A DNA stretch of 64,000 nucleotides from Iris pallida. Its lineage: Eukaryota; Streptophyta; Magnoliopsida; Asparagales; Iridaceae. Below are positions 55,197-64,000 of this stretch, in pieces. Under the pieces are notes generated by a model. That model worked only from the letters and a program-made list of their open reading frames with translations. It was not told the DNA's origin and made no database searches. Numbering within the stretch: the first letter of the stretch is position 1; every line of letters starts with the position of its first letter. A program made the position numbers and the translations under genes. Where the stretch lies: assembly GCA_029216955.1 (NCBI GenBank), contig JANAVB010010791.1, forward strand, positions 10,361,086-10,425,085, read 5' to 3'.

Positions 55197-57420
55197 AAAG
55201 AAGTCCCATTCCCACCAAAGTACAAAATACCAGCGATCTCTTTGTTCGATGGCAGTACTTCTCCTAGTCAATTCATAAATCATTTTGAGGTAATGACCTT
55301 TCAACTCCAGCCAAATGACGCTCTTCTTACCAGAGTGTTCGTCGGTTGTTTAGCCGGCGTAGCATATGACTGGTACAGAAGTTTGTCCGATGGTTGTATC
55401 ACTTTCTTCTCAGGTCTTAAGCAAATCTTTCTGGAACGATTCTATGAAGGATTCAATGACATGACTATGTCCGCTCTCAACAAAATCAAACAGAAACACA
55501 ACGAAACTGCTGAGAGTTTCATCGAACGGTTCTGCTGTGAAGCCTTGAAGATGCCCCCCGGAACTCCAGCTGCTGTCACTATTGATACTTGTAAGGCAAA
55601 TCTTTTGCCTATCATCAGTATGTGGACAGGATCTATCCAGTTCCAAGATTGGCCTTCATTCATTGTCAACGCCAAAGCTGCGAAAGTGAGTGCCGAGAAG
55701 TTCAAACAATTGGGGGTACAGATGTCTAACCCCGATCGAGATGAACACCAGACGTCAGGTGGTGGAAACCGCCAGAACAACCACAAAGCAAAAGAGACTT
55801 TGAACATCAATTTGAACAAGAATAAAGAATCTTTGGCTGTCAATGTGGCTCCGCCTACATCCACTCCGACTCCTTTTGCACTTCTACCGAGGGAACCTCG
55901 TCCGAAAGTAGAATATTCCTTCGACAAGAATGACACTGCAAGCATCTTTGAATGTTTACTCAAAAGCAACAAGATTCAGCTCCCAGACCCAAAGAAACCT
56001 GATGAAGTCGGTAAGACAGATCATCCTAAATATTGTGTCTACCACAGGTTCATTGGACATCCTACTCGAGCATGCTACGTGCTCAAAGGCAAAATTAAAG
56101 AGCTTGTCAATGCTGGTGTCGTCACTTTGCAGCAAGATGAGAAAACTGTTACTGCGAATATGGTTTCAGTCCAGTTTGGTGACTTTCCTCCGCAGATGGT
56201 ACAGCACGGTGTCATTCCTATTCCCAAAGCTACTCTTGAGATTGAGAATCTCCCGCTTCCACCAAATGAAGGTCTTGTCCCCTTGTCTCTTGACAATGGC
56301 GAAATTATGTGGATCCATCCCGATCTTGCTCCAAAATTCGAAGTGCCCTCTTCTTTCAAGAAGAAAGGTCGTTCTAAAGGCAAGACAAAGACTTGCAACA
56401 TGGTGTCTTTTGACCCCATAATTGACGAAAAAATTCTGCTAGGCACCAGATCAGGGAAAGCCTATTTGAAAGATCATTCTGAAGCTCAAGAGAACCCTAC
56501 CTCTTCTTCTGAACCTATTCCAGTACAATCTACTTCCTCTGAAGAGATTTCTTCCACATCTTTACCAGTTGTAGTACCTACTCCTCCCAAGCCGGTGGTT
56601 GCGGATAAAGGCAAGCAACAAGTCTGTTTTGACAAACCCTTGAAGAAATCATCTCCTACAGGACTTGAAAAGCCATACAACTTTGATATATTGGCTCAAC
56701 TAGCCAATACACTGGCTAGGCTATCAATCTTAGAGCTCTTGCGCCTTTCTAAAGAGACTAGAGAAACTCTAAGTGAAGCCCTGATGCAGGCTGAAACTTG
56801 CCTAACTCTTCTCAAAAAGCCGAAAGCCGAACCGGTCTCTTGTCGTCATTGTCACAGCGTATTAGAGTTAATTCCAAACATCACTTTCACTCAGGATGAT
56901 ATGCTGCTGGAGGATAATAGACTTGATCGTCCTCTCTACTATACAGGGTATGTCGATTCGATGAAAGTCGATCGTATCCTGATAGATCCAGGGTCTGCAC
57001 TCAGCATCATGCCAAAGACAATGCTAGACGCATTAAAGATATCAGTGCATAGTCTTTCAAGCACAATCACCACTATCTTAGGATTCAACCAAGGAAGGAG
57101 TGAACCTTTGGGTAAGATTCGTCTAAAACTCCAAATAGGAAATCTTCGCACAAAGGTAACCTTCTATATTATCGATAATCATGGTTGTTCTTACAACGCT
57201 CTTCTGGGAAGACCATTCCTCCATGAACATAATGTTGTTCCATCAACTCTTCATCAATGCTTTAAATATGTCGATGACAAAGGAGAAGTTCATAAAGAAG
57301 TTGCAGACCTTTATCCTTTCAAGAGCGTCGAAGCGTATTGCAACGATGCTCGTATGTATAAGAAAGAATTTATGAATGTGGTATTGGCCATAGATACTGA
57401 AGAAGACCAAAAAGCATACC
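55197..57420 (+). pseudogene. gag: Tat gag capsid, zinc knuckle and protease
   Basis: It lies in the frame of the extension. The capsid core starts at about 55205 (PPKYKIPAISLFDG, FINHFEVMTF, AYDWYRSL, KQIFLERFYEGF, ETAESFIERF). The Tat-type knuckle (YCVYHRFIGHPTRACYVL) is at about 56030-56085. Ser/Pro-rich spacers and the NFDILAQLANTLARLS block precede protease (RILIDPGSALSIMP, Asp codon near 56984; LLGRPFLHE near 57210). The open frame is 796 codons from 55242. The frame is lost near 57420, after the SVEAYCNDARMY block. Confidence 0.88.
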
Positions 57421-58130
57421 CAATGACACTCTTATCATACCTGTTAAAGGACGTGTTTTCCATCCTCAGTCCTCTAAACCATTGGCTATTCACTTGCCAG
57501 TTCAGAAAGAATCGGTTGATGGCGATCAAGATAAAAAGGAGCTCACCTCTTCTGAGCCACTTGTTATCGACTTACGTCGTAACAAGGACAAAAAGCAGCT
57601 CACTTCTTCTGAGCCACTTGTTGTTGATTTAACTCACAACAAGGAAAAAAGGGAGCTCACCTCTTCTGAGCCACTTGTTATTGATCTTCGTCATAACAAG
57701 CGTCCTCCACGTTCTTCTTCTCCCCCTCTTGTAATCAATCTGACTAAGCCTGCTAAGGCTAAAGGTCCTGCTGTAAATACAGATGTACAAATTAATGAAA
57801 AAGCATCTACTTTCCAGTATGCTGATGTTATTTATCATACTAAATGCTATTTGGATATGTTAGATAACTTCAAATCATTTACAATGGGAGTTGTACAATC
57901 TCTTCAAACAGAAGTCTCATTTGAAGATCTAGATGACTCTTACCGTATTGTCCCTACTCGAAAGAAAGGTGAAAGTCCAATACTTTTTAGTAAAGGAACA
58001 GAACAACAATTCAGCTATACGGATGATAGCAAGCTTAACGATACATGACATCTACAACTCCATCGTTATAGCCAACAATCAAAAGACATCATCCGTAAGA
58101 TGGATTATGACTTTAAAATGGCCTCAACTA
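57421..58130 (+). pseudogene. pol: protease-polymerase linker with peptide repeats
   Basis: The true frame here is that of 57482 (PVKGRVFHPQSSKPLAIHLP on), one shift from gag. It holds three 57-base repeats (57536-57710) encoding [KR]xLTSSEPLV[IV]DLxxNK and a fourth variant SPPLVINLTKPAK, then YADVIYHTKCYLDML and FEDLDDSYRIVP. It ends in a stop at 58046, with another shift before reverse transcriptase. No enzyme domain is seen. Element B has an analogous linker with its own repeat. Confidence 0.75.
57536..57760 (+). repeat. 57-bp coding tandem repeat, 3 copies plus a variant
   Basis: GAGCTCACCTCTTCTGAGCC starts copies 1 and 3, and CAGCTCACTTCTTCTGAGCC starts copy 2. The encoded core is EPLVIDL, with PPLVINL in the fourth. 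Confidence 0.92.
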
Positions 58131-59796
58131 CGGTAAGGGTAGACGAACTCCTATTCGTACGGCTGTTCCAAAAGAAAAATCTGATATGTACTACAACAAG
58201 ACCAAAAGAGGTCTCAGATATGCTTCTCCTCCGATGTTATCCCTAGCAGTCTCCGACTCTGATAGCGAAGAACGCTCTAACTCTTCTGATTCCAGGTCAT
58301 GGGATTCTGACACCAGCATTGGTGAAGTCCATCGGCTGATCGTATCTTCTAATATGGTCTCCGCTGAACTTCCGGAAGGATATGATGAGGATGTTAAAGA
58401 AAATCCTGAAACAGATCCTTGGGCTCAACAGATGGATAATCAGTGGGTACTCCGATTTGAACAAAGAGAACCTCCTACTGAAGATCAACTAGTTCAAGTT
58501 GATGTAGGAGAAAGAGAGTCACCTCGTCCAATCTTTATTAGCAAGAATCTTCCAGAAACGGATAAGCAAGAGTTGTTTCTTCTCATTAAAGAATACCTTG
58601 ATGTCTTGGCTTGGAGTTACGAAGACATGCCAGGTTTAGATCCTAAAATTGGTACTCACAAACTGAATATTCTGCCTAATGCTAAACCAGTCAAACAGCA
58701 TCAACGACGATTCAAGCCTGAAATGATGGACGCAATCGATGATGAAGTTAAGAAGATTTTCGCTTGTGGTTTTATTCGAGAAGAACAACATCCTGATTGG
58801 GTAGCCAACGTTGTTCCAGTCCTGAAGAAAATCGACAAAGTTCGAGTCTGTATCAACTTTCGGGATCTTAATGAAGCATGTCCGAAAGATGAATTTTCTC
58901 TCCCTATCACGGACGTCATGATTGACAATACCTGTGGGTTCGAGCGAATATCTTTTATGGATGTATTCTCTGGATACAATCAGATCAAGATGAATCCCGA
59001 AGATGAAAAACACACATCTTTCCGCACTCCTCGGGGAGTCTATTGCTACACAGTGATGCCATTTGGTCTCAAGAACGTTGATGCAACTTACCAACGGGCT
59101 ATGAGTACCATTTTCAGAGAACATTTTCGCAAAACTGTCGAATGTTATATTGAGGATATCATTGTTAAAAGTCGTCTGAAAGAAGATCATATCCAAGATT
59201 TGAGAATAATCTTCAATCTCATACGTCAACATCAGCTCAAGATGAATCCCACCAAGTCATTCTTGGGTGTCTCTAGTGGCAAGTTTCTCTGCTTCGTCAT
59301 TACCTCTAAGGGTATACACGTAGATCCCGAGAAGATCAAAGCCATTCAAGAGATGTGTCCTCCACGCAACCTAAAAGAGCTACGAGGATTCCAAGGTCGA
59401 CTTGCGTACATCATGAGATTCATTTCGAACTTGTCTAGACGCTGCAGACCATTCACTCAACTAATGAAGAAGGGTGTATCTTTTATTTGGACTGAAGAAT
59501 GTCAACAAGCATTCGACGATATCAAACGATATCTCATGAATCCACCAGTCTTGGTGCCACCAATCTCAGGTATTCCATTCTTAATGTACGTCCGTGCTAT
59601 GGACCATTCGTTGGGTGCTTTACTCGCCCAAAAGAATAAAGAAGGTCATGGACAAGCCATCTACTATCTCAGTCATACTATGATTGGTGCTGAACACTGT
59701 TATAGTCCGGTTGAAAAAGAATGTCTAGCCCTTATGTTCGCCGTTCAAAAGACAAGGCATTACATCATTGGTCAAACCATTCATGTCATATCCTGA
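58131..59796 (+). pseudogene. pol: Tat reverse transcriptase and RNase H, active site changed
   Basis: The frame of 58186 is open for 536 codons: acidic lead-in, LAWSYEDMPGLDPKIG, EEQHPDWVANVVPV, RVCINFRDLNEACPKDEF, ISFMDVFSGYNQIKM, VMPFGLKNVDATYQRAM, then CYIEDIIVK at 59143-59169, where the catalytic motif should be Y-x-D-D: the first Asp is Glu (GAG, 59152-59154). The connection and first RNase H follow (AMDHSLGALLAQ). The stop at 59794 corresponds to Arg in B. Even if translated, polymerase activity would be expected to be lost. Confidence 0.9.
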
Positions 59797-60726
59797 GTCA
59801 ATCCTCTTCGGGTACTGATTAAAAAGCCTAGTACCCTCAATTCTCGGTTGGCTACATGGGCCATTCTTCTAGCCCAATATGACATGGTGTATGTTCCTCA
59901 AAAGTCTGTCAAAGGTCAAGCACTGGCAGATTTCTTAGCAGCTCATCCTGTTCCGGAGACGTCCAAACTTTATGATGAAATTCCAGACGAGACTTTGGAA
60001 GTCAACATGATCTCTGAAGAATTTCTAACCTGGCGTCTATTCTTTGACGGAGCATCCAGAATTGGACCCAATGGTGCTATTGTAGCAGGAGTTGGAGTTT
60101 TTCTCGTTTCTCCTGACGGATCAACTATCCAAAGAGCTTATTCTCTAGATGAATCATGTTCCAATAATGTAGCAGAATACAATGCTCTACTCATCGGTCT
60201 TCAATTAGCCAAGCAATTGGACATTGAATATCTTGAAGTTTACGACGACTCTAAGATGGTTGTCAACCAGGTTAAAGGAACTTATGAAGTCCATCATCGA
60301 GATCTGCTACCTTACTTTGAAGCAGCAATCAACATGGCTACATCATTTAAAGCTTTTTTTATTGAATATGTACGTCGAGCTTGCAATACTGAAGCAGATT
60401 CCTTAGCCAATCTTGCAGCAGTCTTAGCTGTTCCCATCAGAAGACAACAAGTGGTGGTTATCTCTAATCGAGAATTGTTTTGTGTCGAAAACAATCATAA
60501 CATCGAGTTCAGTAATTTTGCTGAAATTAATGTTATCAATGAAGATTGGAGAACTCCTTTCATCAACTTTGTGGTTCACGACATACTCCCCGAAGATCCT
60601 AAGGAGGCTACAAGTATTCGACGACGATTTCTACGATTCTATTACAACCAAACCACTAAGACTCTCTATCGACGGACTTATGACGGTCTACTTCTACGCT
60701 GTCTAGCTGGTGAGGAAGCAAAATAG
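59797..60726 (+). pseudogene. pol: Tat additional RNase H
   Basis: It is in the frame of reverse transcriptase. VNPLRVL and SVKGQALADFLAAHPVP lead into the second RNase H (WRLFFDGASRIGPNGAIVAG, SNNVAEYNALLIGLQLAKQL, with DDSKMVVNQVKGTYE where relatives have a GDS). This extra domain, after the usual RNase H, defines the Tat lineage. It ends with FYYNQTTKTLYRRTYDGLLLRC and a TAG at 60724 that replaces a likely Gln. Confidence 0.9.
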
Positions 60727-61803
60727 GTGTTACATAAAGCTCACGATGGTGTCTGCGGAGCACATCAATCCGGTCCTAAACTACAGGATCGCATCCGAAG
60801 AATAGGTTATTACTGGCCCTCTATGGTATCAGATGCCATCGAATATGCAAGGAAATATCGATCCTGTCAAATCCATGCAGATTTCATTCATCAACCTTCA
60901 GAATTTCTACATCCGACAGCCGCTTCCTAGCCTTTCGAAGCTTCGGGCATGGATGTCATAGGTCCTATTAATCCTCCTTCTTCTAGAGGACATCGGTTCA
61001 TTCTAGCAATAACATACTACTTCTCTAAGTGGGCTGAAGCTATACCCTTGGCTGAAGTCAAGACCAGTAGTGTCATCAACTTCGTCAAACACCATGTCAT
61101 TTATCGATTTGGTGTCCCTCGACGAATCATTCATGACAATGGACCGCAATTCATCAGCCAGAAATTCACCAGATTTTGTGATGATTACCGGATTGACAAC
61201 GTCGCCTCGACTGCCTACAATCCTGCCGCTAATGGTTTAGCTGAAGCCTTCAACAAAACTATTATCAAGCTCCTTAAAAAGTTTGTATCCACTAACAAAC
61301 GGAATTGGAGTAAAAAGCTTGGCGAATGTCTATGGGCCTACCGAACTACGGTCCACAACCCTACAGGTTTTACACCTTTCTCTTTGGTATATGGCTGTGA
61401 AGCTGTTCTTCCTCTGGAACTTCAAATTCCTTCTTTAAGGATTGCCATTGCTAACGAGCTCACTACAGAGAACAATGATCTTTTTTGACTTCAAGAATTG
61501 GAGGCACTTAATGAGAAGCGGTTAATGGCTCAACAACATATTGAGTTATACCAAGCTCGCATTTCTAAGACTTTCAACCATAAAGTTAAGGTCAGAGCCT
61601 TTTAGCAAGGAGAACTTGTTTTAACAGTCAGACGTCCTATGACTATGACTCATATGAGCAAAGGCAAATTCGACGCAAAGTGGGAAGGTCCCTACGTTGT
61701 AAGCAAAGTCTTCTCAAATGGAGCTTATCAACTCTCAGAACTAGATGGACGAATTGCAATGATGCCTATCAAGGGCAAGTTCCTTAAAAAGTATTATGTA
61801 TAA
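60727..61803 (+). pseudogene. pol: Tat integrase
   Basis: The zinc site is H..H..C..C (HDGVCGAH ... RSCQIHADF, with the first Cys changed to Ser or Arg by comparison with CHACQ of B). Catalytic residues: D in GMDVIGPI (60955), D in IIHDNGPQF (about 61137) and E in NGLAEAFNKTI (about 61250). Stops at 60928 (Trp in relatives), 61486 (Arg) and about 61603 (Gln). The end GKFLKKYYV stops at 61801-61803. The C-terminal part (GKFDAKWEGPYVVSKVFSNG) resembles the SH3-like fold of other integrases. Confidence 0.9.
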
Positions 61804-61843
61804 ATATAAATGCCTGTAAGTCCTCAAACAAGTTCAAGTTCAT

Positions 61844-61859
61844 AAATAAAATTTTATTT
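61844..61859. terminator. palindromic poly(A) signal serving both strands
   Basis: AAATAAAATTTTATTT is a perfect 16-base palindrome with AATAAA on each strand. It lies 40 bases after the stop of pol (61803) and 24 bases after the stop of the antisense ORF (61884), so two convergent transcripts could use it. Confidence 0.55.
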
Positions 61860-61883
61860 CATCATGAATGATAATACATGATA

Positions 61884-62207
61884 TTAAGGAAGGTCACTAT
61901 CATCTTTCTCTACATTTGGACGCGGACCACTGTCGTCCTTTTCAAAAACACGGTCAGCAAAAAAGCCGAGAACCTCCTTGCTGGAACCCACTAGGAACTT
62001 GCAAGCGGCCATCCTCATGGCTTCCTCTTCTTCGGTCCTTCCTGGTTCAAGCAGAAAGTCCAGGATGTCTCGCGGTGGCTTGGGTGCAGACGAACCTTCG
62101 CCTACTTCTACCTCCTTTGATTGAACTGGATCGACAGGACATTCTTCAGTGCCCTTCTCAATCTTTGGGGCAAGATCAGCCTTCTTGGATGGATCTCCAG
62201 ATGACAT
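61884..62207 (-). CDS. small antisense ORF of Tat element C, acidic 107-residue protein
   Basis: It runs opposite to pol and starts 80 bases past its end. It is intact, from MSSGDPSKKADLAPK to VEKDDSDLP. It is acidic, with Pro/Ser/Glu-rich ends and one probable helix (RDILDFLLEPGRTEEEEAM, MAACKFLVGSSKEVLGFFAD; residues 45-90). No family is recognised. A minus-strand TATA box 48 bases upstream and a poly(A) signal 25 bases downstream make a compact gene. Being open while pol around it is full of stops is notable but could be chance at this length. Element B has no equivalent. Confidence 0.55.
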   Translation of the reverse strand: MSSGDPSKKADLAPKIEKGTEECPVDPVQSKEVEVGEGSSAPKPPRDILDFLLEPGRTEEEEAMRMAACKFLVGSSKEVLGFFADRVFEKDDSGPRPNVEKDDSDLP

Positions 62208-62254
62208 TTTTATGTTAGAAAAGGGGAAGTGATCCTTTCTACTAAAATTCTGTT

Positions 62255-62264
62255 CTATTTATAG
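62255..62264 (-). promoter_or_regulatory. TATA box of the small antisense ORF
   Basis: The minus strand reads CTATAAATAG, 48 bases before the ATG at 62207, giving a leader of about 20 bases. The 13-copy repeat array lies directly upstream. Confidence 0.6.
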
Positions 62265-62283
62265 GCAGATAACGAAGCAACAC

Positions 62284-62645
62284 GTCCATCCGACGGTTCG
62301 CCCGTTCCTTCATTATCACCTGACGGTTCATCCGTTCGCATTCATCTGACGGTTCATCCGTTCATTCATTACCAACTGACGGTTCATCCGTTCACATTCA
62401 CCTGACGCTTCACCCGTTCATTTATTATCACCTGACGGTTCATCCGTTCGCATTCATCCGACAGTTCATCTGTTCATTCACATCCACGTGACGGTTCACC
62501 CATTCATTAATCATCATTTGACGGTTCATCCGTTCATTCATTTCCATCTGACGGTTTGCCCGTTCATTCTACCATTCGACGGTTTACCCGTTCCTCATGA
62601 CGATTTATTTCGTTCACACCTTTTTGACGATTTATTTTCGTTCAT
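62284..62645. repeat. array of 13 short palindromic repeats upstream of the antisense TATA box
   Basis: The unit is about 24-30 bases with core TGACGGTTCATCCGTTCATT; ACGG and CCGT form an inverted repeat around TTCAT. Starts are near 62289, 62319, 62348, 62377, 62401, 62431, 62457, 62487, 62517, 62547, 62576, 62598 and 62622. The last two are diverged (GACGATTTATTTCGTTC). Its place fits an upstream activating region. Confidence 0.9.
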
Positions 62646-62700
62646 TTATTCATTCCCGTCAGTAACTTATCATCCTTGATTAAGTTATCTATTGAAATAG

Positions 62701-62860
62701 TAATATTCGATATATTCTGCCACGTCCATATTACCTCTGAGCAAATATAACGAATATAATTATTTTCCTACAAAATTCAGAAATATATCATGTCCTGTAC
62801 CTCTAAATATATTTTCTATCTCTATTATTTATATCTGAACAAGATATACAACAAATAATG
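62701..62860 (-). other. hairpins with the same constant loop as in element B
   Basis: On the minus strand 62740-62721 reads TCAGAGGTAATATGGACGTG, the loop seen five times in B. It is flanked by arms of about 20 bases (62741-62760 and 62701-62720) that pair almost throughout: 17 pairs with one bulge and one mismatch. A second hairpin (62781-62814) has AT arms around a decayed loop (TAGAGGTACAGGACATG). A third AT-rich inverted repeat (62824-62859) has no recognisable loop. As in B, they lie 120-150 bases after the antisense poly(A) signal. Confidence 0.8.
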
Positions 62861-62880
62861 GAGCCACAGCAAAAATGTCT

Positions 62881-62886
62881 TTTATT
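62881..62886 (-). terminator. poly(A) signal of the spliced antisense gene
   Basis: AATAAA on the minus strand lies 67 bases after the stop at 62953, followed within a few bases by CATTTTTGCTGT, the same string found after the antisense poly(A) signal of B. Confidence 0.55.
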
Positions 62887-62952
62887 AATCAAAATATGAG
62901 ACATTACAAAAACACATGTACTTCAAAAGACATAAAGATACAAAATGTTCCA

Positions 62953-64000
62953 CTAAGACGGAGGTATTATCAGATTATCAATCTGCTGCTTTAGAGTCTG
63001 CAGCCGTTCTTTACGAGTGGACATCACCCTCCTTCTGGCTTCTTCCATCCCGGTTTCTTCATTGAAAGCAGGCATGGCCACCATTCGGCGAGTAATCTCA
63101 GCATTATGAGCTTCCACGTACTCATCTCTCTCCTGAATCAGAGCATTGAATTTTTGGGTTGCAAGTTGATGATCAGCAACTTCATCTTCTAATTGCTTCT
63201 GGAGACGAGCAATCTCTGCCCTCAACTCAGCAGCTCTCTTCTCTTTTCTCTCAGCCATCAAGGTTACTGATTCCAGCTTGGAGTTATATTCAGCAGATTT
63301 TGCAGAGAAAGCTTCCAAAAGATTATGGAGATTGATCCTTTCAATGTCAGCTGTCTGAGCCAGTTGTTCGAATTCTGCCTGCACTAGAGACTCCACATCT
63401 CCTTGGTTGAGTTCTTTATAGTTTTTGATGGAAATCTTTAACTCATTCAAAATATGATCCAGGAGAGTGGCTTGAGCTTCGTCACCTTGTTCCCGGATAG
63501 CCCTTACTAAGATAGAGGTTGGACCTCTAACCATAAAAAAAATCAGTCCCCTCTTTTTCTATCATTCTTTTTACTAGAGGTCCCAAAGATTCAAAAAAGC
63601 ATCTGGTAAATGATTGGATCACAAGATTATTAGTTGCTATAGCACCAGGAGTTGCAGCTACTCCTGTTGATGACGAGGCCGTAGGATGTTCAATCTCTCG
63701 CGTCTGGACAGCAGGCTCTTTGAATAAAGGAGCCAAAGTGGAGCTAGTTGCCCCTCCTGGTTGTTCTTCTGCAAAAGTAAAAAATTGTCATTGTTTGCCT
63801 GTTGTTTGCTATTTTCCAAGAAGATTAAAGATGTAAATTATCTTACCATGGTTGAATCCAGCAATGAACCTATCATCTGCTGGAATAGACTCTGGCCGTG
63901 CAGAAGTAGCTTCAGCCATATCAGCTTGGCTACTGCCCGCTTCAGAACCACAGGATAAATGATGACTGCTACTAACAATCACCGTCGTTATAGGCACTAT
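62953..64000 (-). CDS. spliced antisense gene of Tat element C, coiled-coil protein, 5' end outside window
   Basis: It runs opposite to pol. Exon 1 (from beyond the window to 63847) encodes a Ser/Ala-rich stretch ending DDRFIAGFNH; a 78-base intron follows; exon 2 (63768-62953) goes on in phase (EEQPGGATSSTLAPLFKEP) to a long Glu/Lys/Leu/Ala-rich part (LRAEIARLQKQLEDEVADHQ at about 63190) typical of a coiled coil, and ends EEARRRVMSTRKERL, QTLKQQIDNL. That end resembles the antisense ORF of B. One frameshift lies at an eight-A run (63535-63542), which could be a mutation, sequencing slip or programmed. Function unknown; Tat elements are known to carry antisense ORFs here. Confidence 0.6.
63769..63846 (-). 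other. intron of the antisense gene, 78 bp
   Basis: The minus strand reads CATG|GTAAGA at the donor and CTTTTGCAG|AAGAAC at the acceptor, with a T-rich run before the acceptor (TTTTTTACTTTTGCAG) and AT-rich inside. Removing it joins two open stretches in phase 1. Confidence 0.65.

Larger units (their letters stand above)
41100..64000 (+). mobile_element. Tat-lineage Ty3/Gypsy element C, 3' end outside window
   Basis: It runs left to right: 5' LTR (41100-41218 and 52173-52989, split by element E), primer site, long gag with an N-terminal extension, protease, repeat linker, reverse transcriptase, two RNases H, integrase (ending 61803), antisense ORF, repeat array, hairpins, and a spliced antisense gene at the window end. 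It abuts B head to head and probably inserted into the gag of B; the other half of B and the 3' LTR of C should lie to the right. It is inactive: at least seven stops, two or more shifts and a changed reverse transcriptase active site. Confidence 0.8.

Noticed and set aside
62284..62645. CRISPR-like array (13 repeats with inverted core)
   Set aside because: Plant nuclear context, no distinct spacers, units drift in length and sequence. It is a tandem repeat.

Overview
This window is wholly repetitive plant nuclear DNA. I find no host protein-coding gene, tRNA or rRNA. The organism is almost certainly a flowering plant with a large, retrotransposon-rich genome: Ty3/Gypsy elements of the Tat lineage (with a second RNase H) and of the chromovirus lineage (with a C-terminal chromodomain), a Ty1/Copia element and a CACTA DNA transposon are stacked on one another. 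The species cannot be told from the sequence.

Layout. 1-3010 is the 3' part of a very long Gypsy LTR (family X: starts TGTAACACCC, ends GGGTCGTGACA). 3011-5424 is a minus-strand Gypsy LTR plus leader. 5425-6575 is a decayed Tat pol fragment. 6600-10863 is a decayed minus-strand chromovirus with family-X LTR ends, itself broken by two insertions. From 10864 on, a chain of partial elements follows, each starting cleanly inside the previous one: family-X LTR (10864), CACTA (11342), Copia (13195), another LTR (about 18161), family-X LTRs (21044 and 24590), Tat element B on the minus strand (26553), and Tat element C on the plus strand (from about 41100 to beyond the window). Two insertions are complete with both target duplications visible: a 5555-bp solo LTR inside B (34737-40291, TATTG), and a full-length chromovirus E inside the 5' LTR of C (41219-52172, CACAC).

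How the parts work. Gag makes the particle, protease cuts the polyprotein, reverse transcriptase plus RNase H copy the RNA, and integrase inserts the copy; in E a chromodomain probably steers insertion to chromatin. All copies here carry stop codons and frameshifts. Most stops are the kind made by C-to-T change in methylated DNA, and C has also lost a catalytic Asp of its reverse transcriptase (YIED).

The most interesting part is the 3' region of the two Tat elements. Both carry a gene running against pol: B at 28792-29166, C at 62953 to the window end. The two antisense products share a C-terminal pattern, and the C copy has a canonical 78-bp intron. C has a further antisense ORF (61884-62207) with its own TATA box, directly below a 13-copy array of small palindromic repeats. 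Just past the antisense poly(A) signal both elements hold hairpins with a conserved 20-nt loop (TCAGAGGTRATRTGGACGTG) and stems that differ in sequence from copy to copy yet stay self-complementary: five in B, one clear and one decayed in C. This covariation suggests a selected RNA or DNA structure. I know of no description of it.
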